Below are positions 15,970 through 25,174 of a stretch of DNA of 64,000 nt, in pieces. The stretch lies in contig CAZORA010000012.1 of NCBI GenBank assembly GCA_964582225.1, positions 7,101 through 71,100 of the forward strand. The letters run 5' to 3'. The notes beneath the pieces were generated by a model. It saw nothing but the letters and a program-made list of their open reading frames with translations, was not told the DNA's origin and searched no databases. Numbering within the stretch: position 1 is the first letter of the stretch; each line of letters opens with the position of its first letter. This stretch comes from Dokdonella_A sp964582225. GTDB lineage: Bacteria > Pseudomonadota > Gammaproteobacteria > Xanthomonadales > Rhodanobacteraceae. The translations under genes were made by a program, and so were the position numbers.

Positions 15970-17484
15970 TCACTGCGGCGCCGCGCCCGCCGACTCGTCG
16001 CCGAGCCCGCGCGCCGCCATGATCAACGCGGCAGCCTGCGCTTCGTCGAGCCCGTCCACGCCAAGCTCCATCAGCTCGTCGGTGGCGAGATCAGCAAGGT
16101 TTTCGCGGGTCACCACGCCGTGACGCGCAAGCTCGTAGCCGAGGCTTTCGTCCATGCCGGCGATGCCCAGCAGATCCTCGGCCGGCGGGTTCTCGGCGTG
16201 CTCTTCCTCCACCGCGAGGGCATCGGTCAGCAGCGAATCGCGCGCGCGCAGGCGTAGCTCCTCGACGATGTCCTCGTCGAAGCCTTCGATTGCCAGAAGC
16301 TCGGCGCTGGGCACATAGGCGATTTCCTCGACGCTGGAAAAGCCCTCCTGCACCAGGATGTTGGCAATCTCGCCGTCTACGCCGAGCTTGTCGATGAACA
16401 GCTGACGCGCAATCTCCTGCTCGCCCTCACTCTTCTGCCGCACCTGATCGGCGGTCATCACGTTGAGCTGCCAGCACGACAGCTTGCTCGCCAGCCGCAC
16501 GTTCTGCCCGCCGCGGCCGATCGCCTGTGACAGCTTGTCTTCGGCGACCGCGAGGTCCATCGAGTGCTTTTCCTCGTCGACGATGATCGACTGCACTTCC
16601 GCCGGCGCCATGGCGTTGATCACGAACTGGGCGGGACTGTCGCTCCACAGCACGATATCGATGCGCTCGCCGTTCAGCTCGTTCGATACCGCCTGCACAC
16701 GCGAGCCGCGCATGCCGATGCAGGCGCCGATCGGATCGGTGCGGTTATCGTGCGCCAGCACGGCGATCTTGGCGCGGTCGCCGGGATCGCGCGCGCAGGC
16801 CTTGATCTCGACCAGGCCCTGACCGACTTCCGGCACTTCGAGCTTGAACAGCTCCATCATCAGCTCGGGCGCGGTACGGGAGACGAACAGCTGCGGGCCC
16901 CGCGGCTCCGAGCGCACCTCATAGAGATAGCCGCGCAGGCGGTCGCCGGTGCGCACTGCCTCGCGCGGAATGCTGCGATCGCGCGGCACGAAGGCCTCGG
17001 CGTTGCTGCCCAGGTCGAGAAATATGTTGCCGCGCTCGACTCGCTTGACCACACCGGTGACGAGCTCGCCGACTCGATCCTTGTAGGCGTCCACCACCTG
17101 GGCGCGCTCGGCTTCGCGCACTCGCTGCACGATCACCTGCTTGGCCGCCTGCGCTGCGATACGTCCGAACTCGGGGTTCTCGATCTTTTCCTCGATGAAC
17201 TCACCGACTTCGATCCCGTCCACCTCGTCGACCGCGTCCATCAAGCGCAGCTGCCGATCCGGCGACTCCATGACGACCTCGTCGGCCACCACTTCCCAGC
17301 GGCGAAAGGTCTCATAGTCGCCGGTATCGCGGTCAATCGCGACCCGCACCGCTACGTCTTCCTCGACGTAGCGCTTCTTGGCTGCCGAGGCCAGGGCGGC
17401 CTCCATCGCATCGAAGATCACTTCGCGCGGCACGCCCTTCTCGTTCGCAACCTGGTCGATGACCATCAACATCTCTTTGCTCAT
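15970..17484 (-). CDS. nusA: transcription termination/antitermination factor NusA
   Basis: This 504-residue RNA polymerase elongation factor affects pausing, termination and rRNA antitermination. The N-terminal polymerase-binding domain starts 'MSKEMLMVIDQVANEKGV'. An S1 domain (about 135-200, 'GDRLRGYLYEV'), two KH domains ('IGACIGMRGSRVQAV', 'AIGRGGQNVRLAS') and two acidic C-terminal repeats of helix-hairpin-helix type (about 370-500) follow. The ATG at 17484 has GGAG seven bases ahead; the frame upstream is not conserved. The 262 bases between nusA and infB show no gene. Confidence 0.97.
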   Translation of the reverse strand: MSKEMLMVIDQVANEKGVPREVIFDAMEAALASAAKKRYVEEDVAVRVAIDRDTGDYETFRRWEVVADEVVMESPDRQLRLMDAVDEVDGIEVGEFIEEKIENPEFGRIAAQAAKQVIVQRVREAERAQVVDAYKDRVGELVTGVVKRVERGNIFLDLGSNAEAFVPRDRSIPREAVRTGDRLRGYLYEVRSEPRGPQLFVSRTAPELMMELFKLEVPEVGQGLVEIKACARDPGDRAKIAVLAHDNRTDPIGACIGMRGSRVQAVSNELNGERIDIVLWSDSPAQFVINAMAPAEVQSIIVDEEKHSMDLAVAEDKLSQAIGRGGQNVRLASKLSCWQLNVMTADQVRQKSEGEQEIARQLFIDKLGVDGEIANILVQEGFSSVEEIAYVPSAELLAIEGFDEDIVEELRLRARDSLLTDALAVEEEHAENPPAEDLLGIAGMDESLGYELARHGVVTRENLADLATDELMELGVDGLDEAQAAALIMAARGLGDESAGAAPQ

Positions 17485-17571
17485 CTTGCAGCTCCATCGC
17501 GACCGTCCAAACGGTTCGCATTGCATTCCGCGTTCGCTTCGCCCCGCCTGCCCATGGCCGGCAGGCGGGCA

Positions 17572-18114
17572 TCAAATCCGGTTCGTGCTTCGCTGGCGCG
17601 GCGGATGCCGCCTGGCCCCGTCGCGCCCGCTCGGTCGCTCCCGGAGCAGACCCAGCGCCGCGTAGTCCGGCACCAGATTGGCTCGCGCCACGTTGGCGTG
17701 GACGATCTCGACCGCCTCGCCGTCCTGTTCGATCGTGATGCGGTCGCCATCGACCGCCGCAATTCGTCCTTGAAGCCGGCGGCGCCCACCAGCCAGCGGC
17801 AGGTTCAGCAAGAGCTTCACCGGCTCACCGATGAAGCGCCCGAAGTGAGCAAGCGTGAACAGCGGCCGCTCCAGCCCGGGCGAGGACACTTCCAGCGTAT
17901 AGCGACCGGGGAGCGGATCGTGCACGTCGAGCAGCCCGGAAATCTCGCGGCTGGCCCGTTCGCAGTCGTCGATGCCGACGCCACGCTCGGGCTCGTCAAT
18001 GTAAACCCGCAGCAGGCTGCCGCCGCCCGCCTGCAGGAATTCGACGCCGACCAGCTCGAGTCCAAGATCGGTCAGGGTCGGTTCCAGCAGGGCTGCGATC
18101 TCCTCGTTGGTCAT
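17572..18114 (-). CDS. rimP: ribosome maturation factor RimP
   Basis: This 180-residue 30S assembly factor has the family signatures 'LGLELVGVEF', 'LRVYIDEPERGVGIDDCE', 'SREISGLLDVHDPLPGRYTLEVSSPG' and a C-terminal SH3-like domain ('GRIAAVDGDRITIEQDG'). The Arg/Pro-rich last ~25 residues extend slightly past the usual end. The ATG at 18114 gives the standard start. It is first protein gene after the fMet tRNA, the arrangement known from the E. coli metY operon. Confidence 0.95.
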   Translation of the reverse strand: MTNEEIAALLEPTLTDLGLELVGVEFLQAGGGSLLRVYIDEPERGVGIDDCERASREISGLLDVHDPLPGRYTLEVSSPGLERPLFTLAHFGRFIGEPVKLLLNLPLAGGRRRLQGRIAAVDGDRITIEQDGEAVEIVHANVARANLVPDYAALGLLRERPSGRDGARRHPPRQRSTNRI

Positions 18115-18146
18115 TGGGCACCACCCATCTGCGCCACCACAGAGAC

Positions 18147-18166
18147 AAAAAAAGGGCCCGAGGCCC
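18147..18166 (-). terminator. hairpin plus T7 between fMet tRNA and rimP
   Basis: On the minus strand GGGCC, TCG loop, GGCCC is followed by seven T. It may end some transcripts from the tRNA promoter before rimP, or act as an attenuator for the nusA operon. Confidence 0.55.
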
Positions 18167-18234
18167 ATTCCGTAGTCCGCCGTTGTGTCGTTCTCCAAAC
18201 ACCGGCATCCGCGCATCCTGCGCTGCGTCCAACA

Positions 18235-18259
18235 GAAGGGCCACGCGAGGTGGCCCTTC
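18235..18259 (-). terminator. 10-bp hairpin after fMet tRNA
   Basis: A perfect stem GAAGGGCCAC/GTGGCCCTTC with a 5-base loop lies ten bases beyond the tRNA CCA end. The following sequence has only a weak T-run (TGTTGG), so it may be a processing or attenuation structure rather than a full terminator. Confidence 0.45.
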
Positions 18260-18268
18260 CGTAAGACC

Positions 18269-18345
18269 TGGTAGCGGGGGCAGGATTTGAACCTGCGACC
18301 TTCGGGTTATGAGCCCGACGAGCTGCCAGACTGCTCCACCCCGCA
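18269..18345 (-). tRNA. metY: initiator tRNA-fMet (CAU)
   Basis: A 77-base tRNA with encoded CCA and a CAT anticodon. The anticodon stem ends in three G:C pairs (GGG…CCC around CTCATAA), the hallmark of initiators, and the T-arm reads GCAGGTTCAAATCCTGC. Acceptor pairs 2-7 are intact while position 1:72 is unpaired, also an initiator trait. Here the mismatch is U·U instead of C·A as in E. coli. It heads the rimP-nusA-infB operon. Confidence 0.95.
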
Positions 18346-18556
18346 CCGAGCTGCGCATGATACAGGCGGACGCTGCGGCAGCGCAACACGAAGCTTTCGT
18401 GTGGTCCTTCGAGGCCGGGCTCTCCTGCCGCCGAACGCGAAACCGCTCCTTGCGCGCCCTTGCCTCCGGCGAGGTCGCGCCGCGGAGTGCCGGCGCAGGC
18501 CGGGGAGACCAGTCAAGGGCTTCAAGAGCGCACCGGCAAGGCCGGTGCGGCGAGAC

Positions 18557-20023
18557 TCATACGGCGACACCGAGCGCGCGGCGGCACCAGTCGAGGAGCG
18601 GGCTCCACAGCGCGCTCATGACCAGGAGGGCGAGACCGTTGATGGACAGCAGCCAGCGGAAAGCGAGGTCCTTCGGCAACTCGATCGGGCTCGGGTCTTC
18701 CGGCGCGTCGAAGTACATCACCTTGACCACGCGCAGGTAGTAGAAGAGGCCGATGATGGCGCAGACGATGGCAACGATCGCGAGCCACAGGAAACCGGCG
18801 TCGATCACCACGTTCAGCACCATAAGCTTGGCGAAGAAGCCCCATAGCGGCGGAATGCCGGCCAGCGAGAACATCGCCAGCGCCATCACGCCGGCGTACC
18901 AGGGGCTGCGCCGGTTGAGGCCCTTGAAATCGGCGATTTCCTCAGCCTCGAAGCCGGCGCGCGCGATCAGCAGCATGACGCCGAAAGCTGCCGTCGACAT
19001 CAGCGCGTAGCAGATCATGTAGAACACCGCAGCGGCGTAGCCTTCGGGCGTGGCGTTGACGAAGCCGAGCAGAACGAAGCCGACGTGGGAGATCGTCGAA
19101 TAGGCGAGCATGCGCTTCAGGTTGGTCTGCGCGATCGCGATGACGTTGCCGAGAATCAACGAGAGCGCGGCCATGACCGCCAGCATCATCGTCCAGTCGA
19201 CATGCAGGCCAGGCAGCGCGCCTTCCAGCAGGCGATAGGCGAGACCGACCGCGGTGAGCTTGGAGGCCGAGCTGATGTAGAGGGTGATCGGGGTCGGCGC
19301 GCCGTGATAGACGTCCGGCAGCCACATGTGAAACGGCGCGGCGCCGAGTTCGAAGGCGATGCCAACCAGAAGGAACACCATGCCGAAGGCGACCAGACTG
19401 CGGTGCGGGTTGTCGGCGGCGAGGCTGCTGACGCGGCCGAGCTCCGCTAAATCGAGCGTCGCACCGGCGCCGTACAGCATCGACATACCGTAGAGCAGCA
19501 GGCCCGAGGCCAACGCGCCGAGCACGAAATACTTGATTGCCGCCTCGGCCGAGAGCACCGAATCCCGATGCAGCGCGACCAGCGCGTAGGAGCTTAGCGC
19601 CGCAAGCTCGAGGCCGAGAAACAGCGTAACCAGGTTGCCGGCAGAGATCAGCAGCAGCATGCCGAGCCCGGCGAACATCAACAGCAGGTACAGCTCGCCC
19701 ATCAGGAGCTTGCGCTCGCGCATGTAGGGTCGGCCGTAAATCAGCGTCAGAGCGATGGTGAGCAGCACAAAGGGTTTCAGCACGGTGGCCATGCCATCGC
19801 GCAGAAACATGCCGCCGAAGGCGCTCACGGATTCGCCGGACGGCGGCGCTCCATGAAGCACGAGGCAGGCGGTGACGGCTAACGCCAGCACGCTGAGCCA
19901 GTGCGTGACGTAGCGCTGCTCGGCCTTGAGGAACAGGTCGATCAGCAGGATGGCGAAGGCCGCGCCGAGCAGGAACAGCTCCGGCAGCAGGGTGGCGAGG
20001 TCGCGGGGGTCGAAATGGATCAT
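18557..20023 (-). CDS. nuoN: NADH-quinone oxidoreductase subunit N
   Basis: This 488-residue antiporter-like membrane subunit of complex I is one of three proton-pumping modules. It is hydrophobic throughout, with about 14 helices. Family blocks include 'LFLGLELAALSSYALVAL' (with the conserved Glu of TM5), 'FELGAAPFHMWLPDVYHGAP' and 'LKRMLAYSTISHVGF' (with the conserved TM Lys). It is last gene of the nuo operon, 10 bases after nuoM. The 211 bases between its stop and the fMet tRNA hold no gene. Confidence 0.97.
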   Translation of the reverse strand: MIHFDPRDLATLLPELFLLGAAFAILLIDLFLKAEQRYVTHWLSVLALAVTACLVLHGAPPSGESVSAFGGMFLRDGMATVLKPFVLLTIALTLIYGRPYMRERKLLMGELYLLLMFAGLGMLLLISAGNLVTLFLGLELAALSSYALVALHRDSVLSAEAAIKYFVLGALASGLLLYGMSMLYGAGATLDLAELGRVSSLAADNPHRSLVAFGMVFLLVGIAFELGAAPFHMWLPDVYHGAPTPITLYISSASKLTAVGLAYRLLEGALPGLHVDWTMMLAVMAALSLILGNVIAIAQTNLKRMLAYSTISHVGFVLLGFVNATPEGYAAAVFYMICYALMSTAAFGVMLLIARAGFEAEEIADFKGLNRRSPWYAGVMALAMFSLAGIPPLWGFFAKLMVLNVVIDAGFLWLAIVAIVCAIIGLFYYLRVVKVMYFDAPEDPSPIELPKDLAFRWLLSINGLALLVMSALWSPLLDWCRRALGVAV

Positions 20024-20033
20024 GGGCTCGGGC

Positions 20034-21542
20034 TCAAACCTTGGCCGCGGCGAGCTGCTCGATCAGCTGCTGCACTGCCGGCTCCATCAGGTCGGTCAAG
20101 GGTTTGGGATAGAAGCCGATCGCCAGCACGCCGATCGCGAAGACGGCCAACACGATCCACTCGCGCGGGTCGAGGTCGGGCATGGTCTTCACCCGCTCGT
20201 GCACGACCGGGCCGAACACGATGCGCTTGACCAGCCACAGGGTGTAGCCGGCGCCGATCACCAGAGTGAAGGCCGCGACCAGCGCGATCAGCGGGTGATC
20301 CTGGAACGACGCCAGGATGACCATGAATTCGGCCACGAAACCGCTGGTGCCGGGCAGACCACAGTTGGCAAAGGAGAACAGCACGAAGAACATCGCGAAC
20401 CAGGGCATCGGCTGCGAAAGGCCGCCGTACTCGCTGATCAGGCGGGTGTGCAGGCGGTCGTACATGACACCGATGCAGGCGAACATGGCGCCCGAGACGA
20501 AGCCGTGCGAAATCATCTGCACCATCGCGCCCTGCATACCGAGGCGCGCACCGAGCGGGTTGCCGTTGGTCCGCACCAAGGCCAGCGCGATGAAGATGCC
20601 CAGGGTGACGAAAGCCATGTGCGCGACCGAGGAATACGCCACCAGCTTCTTCATGTCCTCCTGCACCAGCGCGACGTAGCCGATGTAGACGATCGAAATC
20701 AGCGAAGAGGCGATCATCACCCAGGCGAACTCCTGGCTCGCGTCCGGGGTGATCGGCAGAGCGAAGCGGATGAAGCCGTAGCCGCCGACCTTCAGCATGA
20801 TCGCGGCAAGGATGATCGAACCTCCGGTCGGTGCCTCGACGTGGGCGTCGGGCAGCCAGGTGTGCACCGGGAACATCGGCACCTTGATCGCGAAGCCAGC
20901 GACGAAGCCGAAGAAGAGCCAGGCCTGCTCGGTGGCGCTCAGCGGCGCGGCAGCGAAGGCAGCGAGGGAGAACTCGCCGGTCTTCAGGTGCAGGTAGATC
21001 AGCGCGATCAGCATGAAGATCGAGCCGAAGAAGGTGTAGATGAAGAACTTGAGGGTCGCGTAGATCCGGTTCGGCCCGCCCCATGCGCCGATGATGATGA
21101 ACATCGGAATCAGCATGGCCTCGAAGAACACGTAGAAGAGCAGCGCATCGGTTGCGGCGAAGACACCGATCAGGGTGCCTTCCATGGCCAGCATCGCCGC
21201 CATGTAGAGCGCCACGCGCTCCTTGATCTGGCCCCAGGAGCCGATCACCACCAGCAGATGGGCGAGCGCGGTGAGGATGATCAGCGCGACCGAGATGCCG
21301 TCCGCGCCGAGCGAATAGTTGGCGTGCAGGGCCGTGATCCAGGGCGTCGACTCGACGAACTGCAGCGGCGCCAACGAGGTGTCGTAGCCGGTAAACAACG
21401 ACAGCGACAGCAGAAAGGTCGCGAGCGCAAAAGCCAGCGCCGTCCAGCGCGCCGCACCCGGTCGGCGACGCAGCACCAGCACGGGAATGGCGCCCAGTGC
21501 TGGCAGCCAGATCAGGAGGCTCAGAAGATGCGAGGAGGCCAT
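20034..21542 (-). CDS. nuoM: NADH-quinone oxidoreductase subunit M
   Basis: This 502-residue antiporter-like subunit of the complex I membrane arm shows 'LLFYVFFEAMLIPMFIII' (conserved Glu), 'FPVHTWLPDAHVEAPTGGS' and 'KKLVAYSSVAHMAF' (conserved Lys). The length matches NuoM. It is separated by 21 bases from nuoL and 10 from nuoN. The strongest shadow frames in the window lie antisense to this gene and are not genes. Confidence 0.97.
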   Translation of the reverse strand: MASSHLLSLLIWLPALGAIPVLVLRRRPGAARWTALAFALATFLLSLSLFTGYDTSLAPLQFVESTPWITALHANYSLGADGISVALIILTALAHLLVVIGSWGQIKERVALYMAAMLAMEGTLIGVFAATDALLFYVFFEAMLIPMFIIIGAWGGPNRIYATLKFFIYTFFGSIFMLIALIYLHLKTGEFSLAAFAAAPLSATEQAWLFFGFVAGFAIKVPMFPVHTWLPDAHVEAPTGGSIILAAIMLKVGGYGFIRFALPITPDASQEFAWVMIASSLISIVYIGYVALVQEDMKKLVAYSSVAHMAFVTLGIFIALALVRTNGNPLGARLGMQGAMVQMISHGFVSGAMFACIGVMYDRLHTRLISEYGGLSQPMPWFAMFFVLFSFANCGLPGTSGFVAEFMVILASFQDHPLIALVAAFTLVIGAGYTLWLVKRIVFGPVVHERVKTMPDLDPREWIVLAVFAIGVLAIGFYPKPLTDLMEPAVQQLIEQLAAAKV

Positions 21543-21563
21543 GAGAGCGTTCGGTTCCCTGGG

Positions 21564-23579
21564 TCAGGCGGCGACGCGGGCGACGGTCCACCACAGCCCG
21601 CCGAGCAGCAGGATGAGGCCGACGATCATCGCGAACGCGTAGTGGTAGAGGTAGCCGGACTGCATCCAGCGGATCACCGAGGACGTGCCGGCGACGGCAG
21701 CGGTGGAGCCGTTGACCGTGCCGTCGATCAGGGCGCGGTCGCCGCCCTTCCACAGTCCGCGGCCAAAACGCACGCCGCCGCGGATGAATAGCGCCGCGTA
21801 GAGGTCGTCCACCCAGTATTTGTTGATCAGCATGCTGTAGATCGGCGCGAAGGCGCGCCGCGCACGGTCGGCGATGGACGGGTTGAACAGCCAGATCCAG
21901 GTGGCCACGGCGAAGCCGGCCAGCGCCAGCCAGAAGGTGGGCTGCAGGAAGCCGTGCAAGGTCATCGCCAGCGGGCCGTGGAACTCCATGCCGAGCACCG
22001 CCAGCACGTCGTTGGCTGGCTTGACCCGCAACGCCCCGCCGAACCAGCCGCCGAACAGCATCGGACCGACCGTGTTCCAGCCGAGAGCAACCGAAGGGAT
22101 CGCCAGCAGCATCAGCGGCACCGTGATCACCCAGCGCGACTCGCGCGGCGGGTGGTTCAGATGTCCTGGCCGGTGATCATCGCCGTGACCTCCCGCGTGC
22201 ACCACGAAACGCTCTTTGCCGTGGAAGGTCAGGTAGAGCAGGCGGAAGCTGTACAGCGCGGTGATGAAAACGCCGGCCATCACGCAGAAGTATGCGTAGC
22301 CGGCGCCCCAGCGGTTCGACTCGCCGACCGCCTCGATGATCATGTCCTTGGAGAAGAAGCCGGCGAAGCCGGGCGCCGCGACCAGGGCCAGCGAGCCGAG
22401 CCACATGGTGAGACAGGTGATCGGCATGTACTTGCCGAGTCCGCCCATGTTGCGCATGTCCTGATCGTGGTGCATGGCGATGATGACCGAGCCGGCACCA
22501 AGGAACAGCAGGGCCTTGAAGAAGGCGTGGGTCATCAGGTGATACACGCCGCCGGCGTAGGCAGAAACGCCGAGTGCGACAGTCATGTAGCCGAGTTGCG
22601 ACAGGGTGGAATAGGCGATCACGCGTTTGATGTCGTTGTGCACCACGCCGATCAGACCGGTGAAGAAGGCAGTGGTCGCGCCGACCACCAGCACCACCGA
22701 GAGCGCGGTCGAGCTGAGCTCGAACAGCGGCGACATGCGCGCCACCATGAACACGCCCGCCGTCACCATGGTGGCGGCGTGGATCAGGGCGGAGATCGGC
22801 GTCGGGCCTTCCATCGAGTCCGGCAGCCAGACGTGCAGCGGCGCCTGCGCCGACTTGCCGACCGCGCCGATGAACAGGCAGATGCACACGATGGTGGCGA
22901 CGCTCCACGGGTGACCCGAGAAGATCTCGACCGTGCGCGTCGCGTTCTGCGGCTCGAGCGCCGCGGCGAACACTCTGGCGTAGTCGAGCGAGCCGAACCA
23001 GTAGAGCGCACCGGCGATGCCGAGGATGAAGCCCCAGTCGCCGACGCGGTTGACGATGAAGGCCTTGAGGCTCGCGTAGACCGCGGTCGGGCGCTTGAAC
23101 CAGAAGCCGATCAGCAGATACGAGCACAGGCCCACCAGCTCCCAGCCGATGAAGAGCTGCAGGAAATTGTTGCTCATGCAGAGCAGCAGCATGGAGAAGG
23201 TGAACAGGGCGATGTAGCTGAAGAAGCGCTGGAAGCCGTCGTCGTCTTCCATGTAGCCGATGGTGTAGATGTGCACCATCAGCGAAACGAAACTGACCAC
23301 CGCCATCATCATCGCCGTCAGGCGGTCGATGAGGAAGCCGATGTGCATGCCGAAGGAGCCGACCTGCGCCCAGGTGTAGACGTTCTCGTTGAAGGTCGGC
23401 GCGCCGCCCCAGGCGATCTGGTAGAGCACCAGCAGCGACAGCGCGCAGGACACGCCGACCCCGAGGATCGCGAGCGCTGCGGCGCCGGCGCGGCCGATCT
23501 GCTGGCGCAGGAGGCCCGCGAGCAATCCGCCGATGAGCGGCGCCAGCACGATGGTCAGCAGTACGGTTTTGCTAATCAC
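21564..23579 (-). CDS. nuoL: NADH-quinone oxidoreductase subunit L
   Basis: This 671-residue distal proton-pumping subunit of complex I has the typical 'FIGWELVGLCSYLLIGFW' and 'SAQAPLHVWLPDSMEGPTP' segments and the conserved 'IKRVIAYSTLSQLGYM'. The extra C-terminal ~120 residues carry the lateral amphipathic helix and last transmembrane segment that brace NuoM and NuoN. It begins 78 bases after nuoK. A His/Asp-rich loop (HAGGHGDDHRPGHLNH) in the C-terminal third is a lineage-type insertion. Confidence 0.97.
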   Translation of the reverse strand: MISKTVLLTIVLAPLIGGLLAGLLRQQIGRAGAAALAILGVGVSCALSLLVLYQIAWGGAPTFNENVYTWAQVGSFGMHIGFLIDRLTAMMMAVVSFVSLMVHIYTIGYMEDDDGFQRFFSYIALFTFSMLLLCMSNNFLQLFIGWELVGLCSYLLIGFWFKRPTAVYASLKAFIVNRVGDWGFILGIAGALYWFGSLDYARVFAAALEPQNATRTVEIFSGHPWSVATIVCICLFIGAVGKSAQAPLHVWLPDSMEGPTPISALIHAATMVTAGVFMVARMSPLFELSSTALSVVLVVGATTAFFTGLIGVVHNDIKRVIAYSTLSQLGYMTVALGVSAYAGGVYHLMTHAFFKALLFLGAGSVIIAMHHDQDMRNMGGLGKYMPITCLTMWLGSLALVAAPGFAGFFSKDMIIEAVGESNRWGAGYAYFCVMAGVFITALYSFRLLYLTFHGKERFVVHAGGHGDDHRPGHLNHPPRESRWVITVPLMLLAIPSVALGWNTVGPMLFGGWFGGALRVKPANDVLAVLGMEFHGPLAMTLHGFLQPTFWLALAGFAVATWIWLFNPSIADRARRAFAPIYSMLINKYWVDDLYAALFIRGGVRFGRGLWKGGDRALIDGTVNGSTAAVAGTSSVIRWMQSGYLYHYAFAMIVGLILLLGGLWWTVARVAA

Positions 23580-23657
23580 GGGCCACCTTTCGATTCCAAG
23601 CCGGTCTTTTCCTTTGTGCGCGGTTCGCCGCCGGCGCTGGAGCCGACGGCCGCCGGC

Positions 23658-23963
23658 TCAGCCCTTCAGGCTGTCGATGTCCTGCACGTTGATCGTCGCC
23701 CGGTTGCGGAACAGCACGATCAGAATGGCTAGACCGATTGCCGCTTCGGCTGCCGCCACGGTCAGGATGAAGAACACGAACACCTGCCCCGCTGGATCCC
23801 CGAGGAAGCGCGAGAAGGCGATGAAATTGGTGTTGACCGCGAGCAACAGGAGCTCCAGCGCCATCAGCAGCACGATCACGTTCTTGCGGTTGATGAAGAT
23901 GCCCGCCACCGCGATGCAGAGCAGCAACGCGGCGAACACCAGGAAGTGCGGCAGCGTGATCAT
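23658..23963 (-). CDS. nuoK: NADH-quinone oxidoreductase subunit K
   Basis: This 101-residue three-helix membrane subunit starts 'MITLPHFLVFAALLLCIA'. It keeps the two conserved intramembrane Glu residues ('MALELLLLAVN' and 'AAAEAAIGLAI') that lie in the proton path next to NuoJ and NuoN. Its ATG overlaps the nuoJ stop by four bases (ATGA), implying translational coupling. Confidence 0.97.
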   Translation of the reverse strand: MITLPHFLVFAALLLCIAVAGIFINRKNVIVLLMALELLLLAVNTNFIAFSRFLGDPAGQVFVFFILTVAAAEAAIGLAILIVLFRNRATINVQDIDSLKG

Positions 23964-24604
23964 GGCGCGGGCGTCTCCTTGCTGTGGTCGTCGGCGAGCG
24001 GTGCCGCCGGCTGCACGGCCTGCATCTTCACCAGGCGCACGCGATCGCGCGGATCGACCGCGACCTGACGCGAGGGATTCTGATACCTGACTCCCTTGCG
24101 GTGACGCAGGGTCAGCGGGATCGCCGCGATGATGGCGACGGTCAGGATCAACGCGGCGATCTCGAAGGGCAGCAGAAACCGGCTGAACAGCGCGAGCGCC
24201 AGCCACTCGGTGTTACCCATGCCGGCCGCCGCGGCAGGATCCCCGCCGGCGGCCATATCGAGCGAACGCAGGCCGATCAGGCTCAGCATCTCGACCAGCA
24301 TCACCACCGCCACCGCGAGCCCCACCGGCAGCGCCCGCACGAAACCTTCGCGCAGCGGATCGAGATCGAGATCAAGCATCATGACGACGAACAGGAACAG
24401 CACCATCACCGCGCCGACGTAGACCATCACCAGGGCCACGGCGAGGAATTCGGCGTCCGCCAGAAGCCAGACGCAGGCGGTCGAGAAGAAGGTAAGCACC
24501 AGCAACAGAGCGGCGTGTACCGGGTTGCGTACCGACACCACGCCGGCGGCGGCAAGCACCGTGATCCCGGCGAAGAGATAGAAGAAGGCCAGTTCGATGC
24601 TCAT
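23960..24604 (-). CDS. nuoJ: NADH-quinone oxidoreductase subunit J
   Basis: This 214-residue membrane subunit has five predicted helices and the conserved 'VMVYVGAVMVLFLFVVMML' segment, the flexible third helix linked to coupling in complex I. The C-terminal ~45 residues are hydrophilic. The ATG at 24604 gives the conserved 'MSIELAFFYLFAG'; the longer upstream frame is unsupported. It lies 70 bases after nuoI. Confidence 0.96.
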   Translation of the reverse strand: MSIELAFFYLFAGITVLAAAGVVSVRNPVHAALLLVLTFFSTACVWLLADAEFLAVALVMVYVGAVMVLFLFVVMMLDLDLDPLREGFVRALPVGLAVAVVMLVEMLSLIGLRSLDMAAGGDPAAAAGMGNTEWLALALFSRFLLPFEIAALILTVAIIAAIPLTLRHRKGVRYQNPSRQVAVDPRDRVRLVKMQAVQPAAPLADDHSKETPAP

Positions 24605-24674
24605 GCGCCCGGCGCCCCCGGGTCGTGACGGGGGCCGCGGCGCAGCGTCGCGATGGCGCGGAAGTGACGGAGCT

Positions 24675-25163
24675 TCATCGGTAGGGCGCGTCCTGGGCAC
24701 GGGCGGCGGCGATCTGCGGTTCGAAGCGATCGGCCACCGCGAGCAGCTGGGGTTTGGTGATGACGTTCTCGCCGCGGTTTTCCATGTGGTACTCGAGGAT
24801 GTCGGTCAGCACGATCGAGTCGACCGGGCAGCTTTCCTCGCAGAAACCGCAGTAGATGCACTTGAAGAGATCGATCTCGTAGCGCGTGGTGCGGCGCGTG
24901 TCATCCTCGCGTCGCGTGGAGTCGATGGTGATCGCCAGCGCCGGACACACCGCCTCGCACAGCTTGCAGGCGATACAGCGCTCCTCGCCATTCTCGTAGC
25001 GGCGCAGCGCGTGCAGGCCGCGGAAGCGGTTGGAGCGTGGAATGTGCTCCATCGGAAACTGCAGCGTGTACTTCGGCCGCCACAGGTACTTGAAGGTCAG
25101 CCCGAGGCCGGCCAGAAGTTCCAGCAGAAGGAGGCTCTTGAAGTAGTTGACCACTCGTTTCAT
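24675..25163 (-). CDS. nuoI: NADH-quinone oxidoreductase subunit I
   Basis: This 162-residue ferredoxin-like subunit carries two 4Fe-4S clusters (N6a/N6b). The motifs are CIACKLCEAVCP at 63-74 and CIYCGFCEESCP at 102-113. The N-terminal ~30 residues are an amphipathic helix that docks to the membrane arm. The ATG at 25163 lies 11 bases after nuoH. The frame upstream through nuoH is a shadow. Confidence 0.97.
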   Translation of the reverse strand: MKRVVNYFKSLLLLELLAGLGLTFKYLWRPKYTLQFPMEHIPRSNRFRGLHALRRYENGEERCIACKLCEAVCPALAITIDSTRREDDTRRTTRYEIDLFKCIYCGFCEESCPVDSIVLTDILEYHMENRGENVITKPQLLAVADRFEPQIAAARAQDAPYR

Positions 25164-25174
25164 GTCGATTCCGC

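Noticed and set aside
19926..23732. Very long plus-strand open frames (about 620 and 590 codons) opposite nuoM and nuoL
   Set aside because: They are His/Arg/Glu/Gln-rich shadows caused by high GC codon bias; the minus strand encodes clear NuoM and NuoL.
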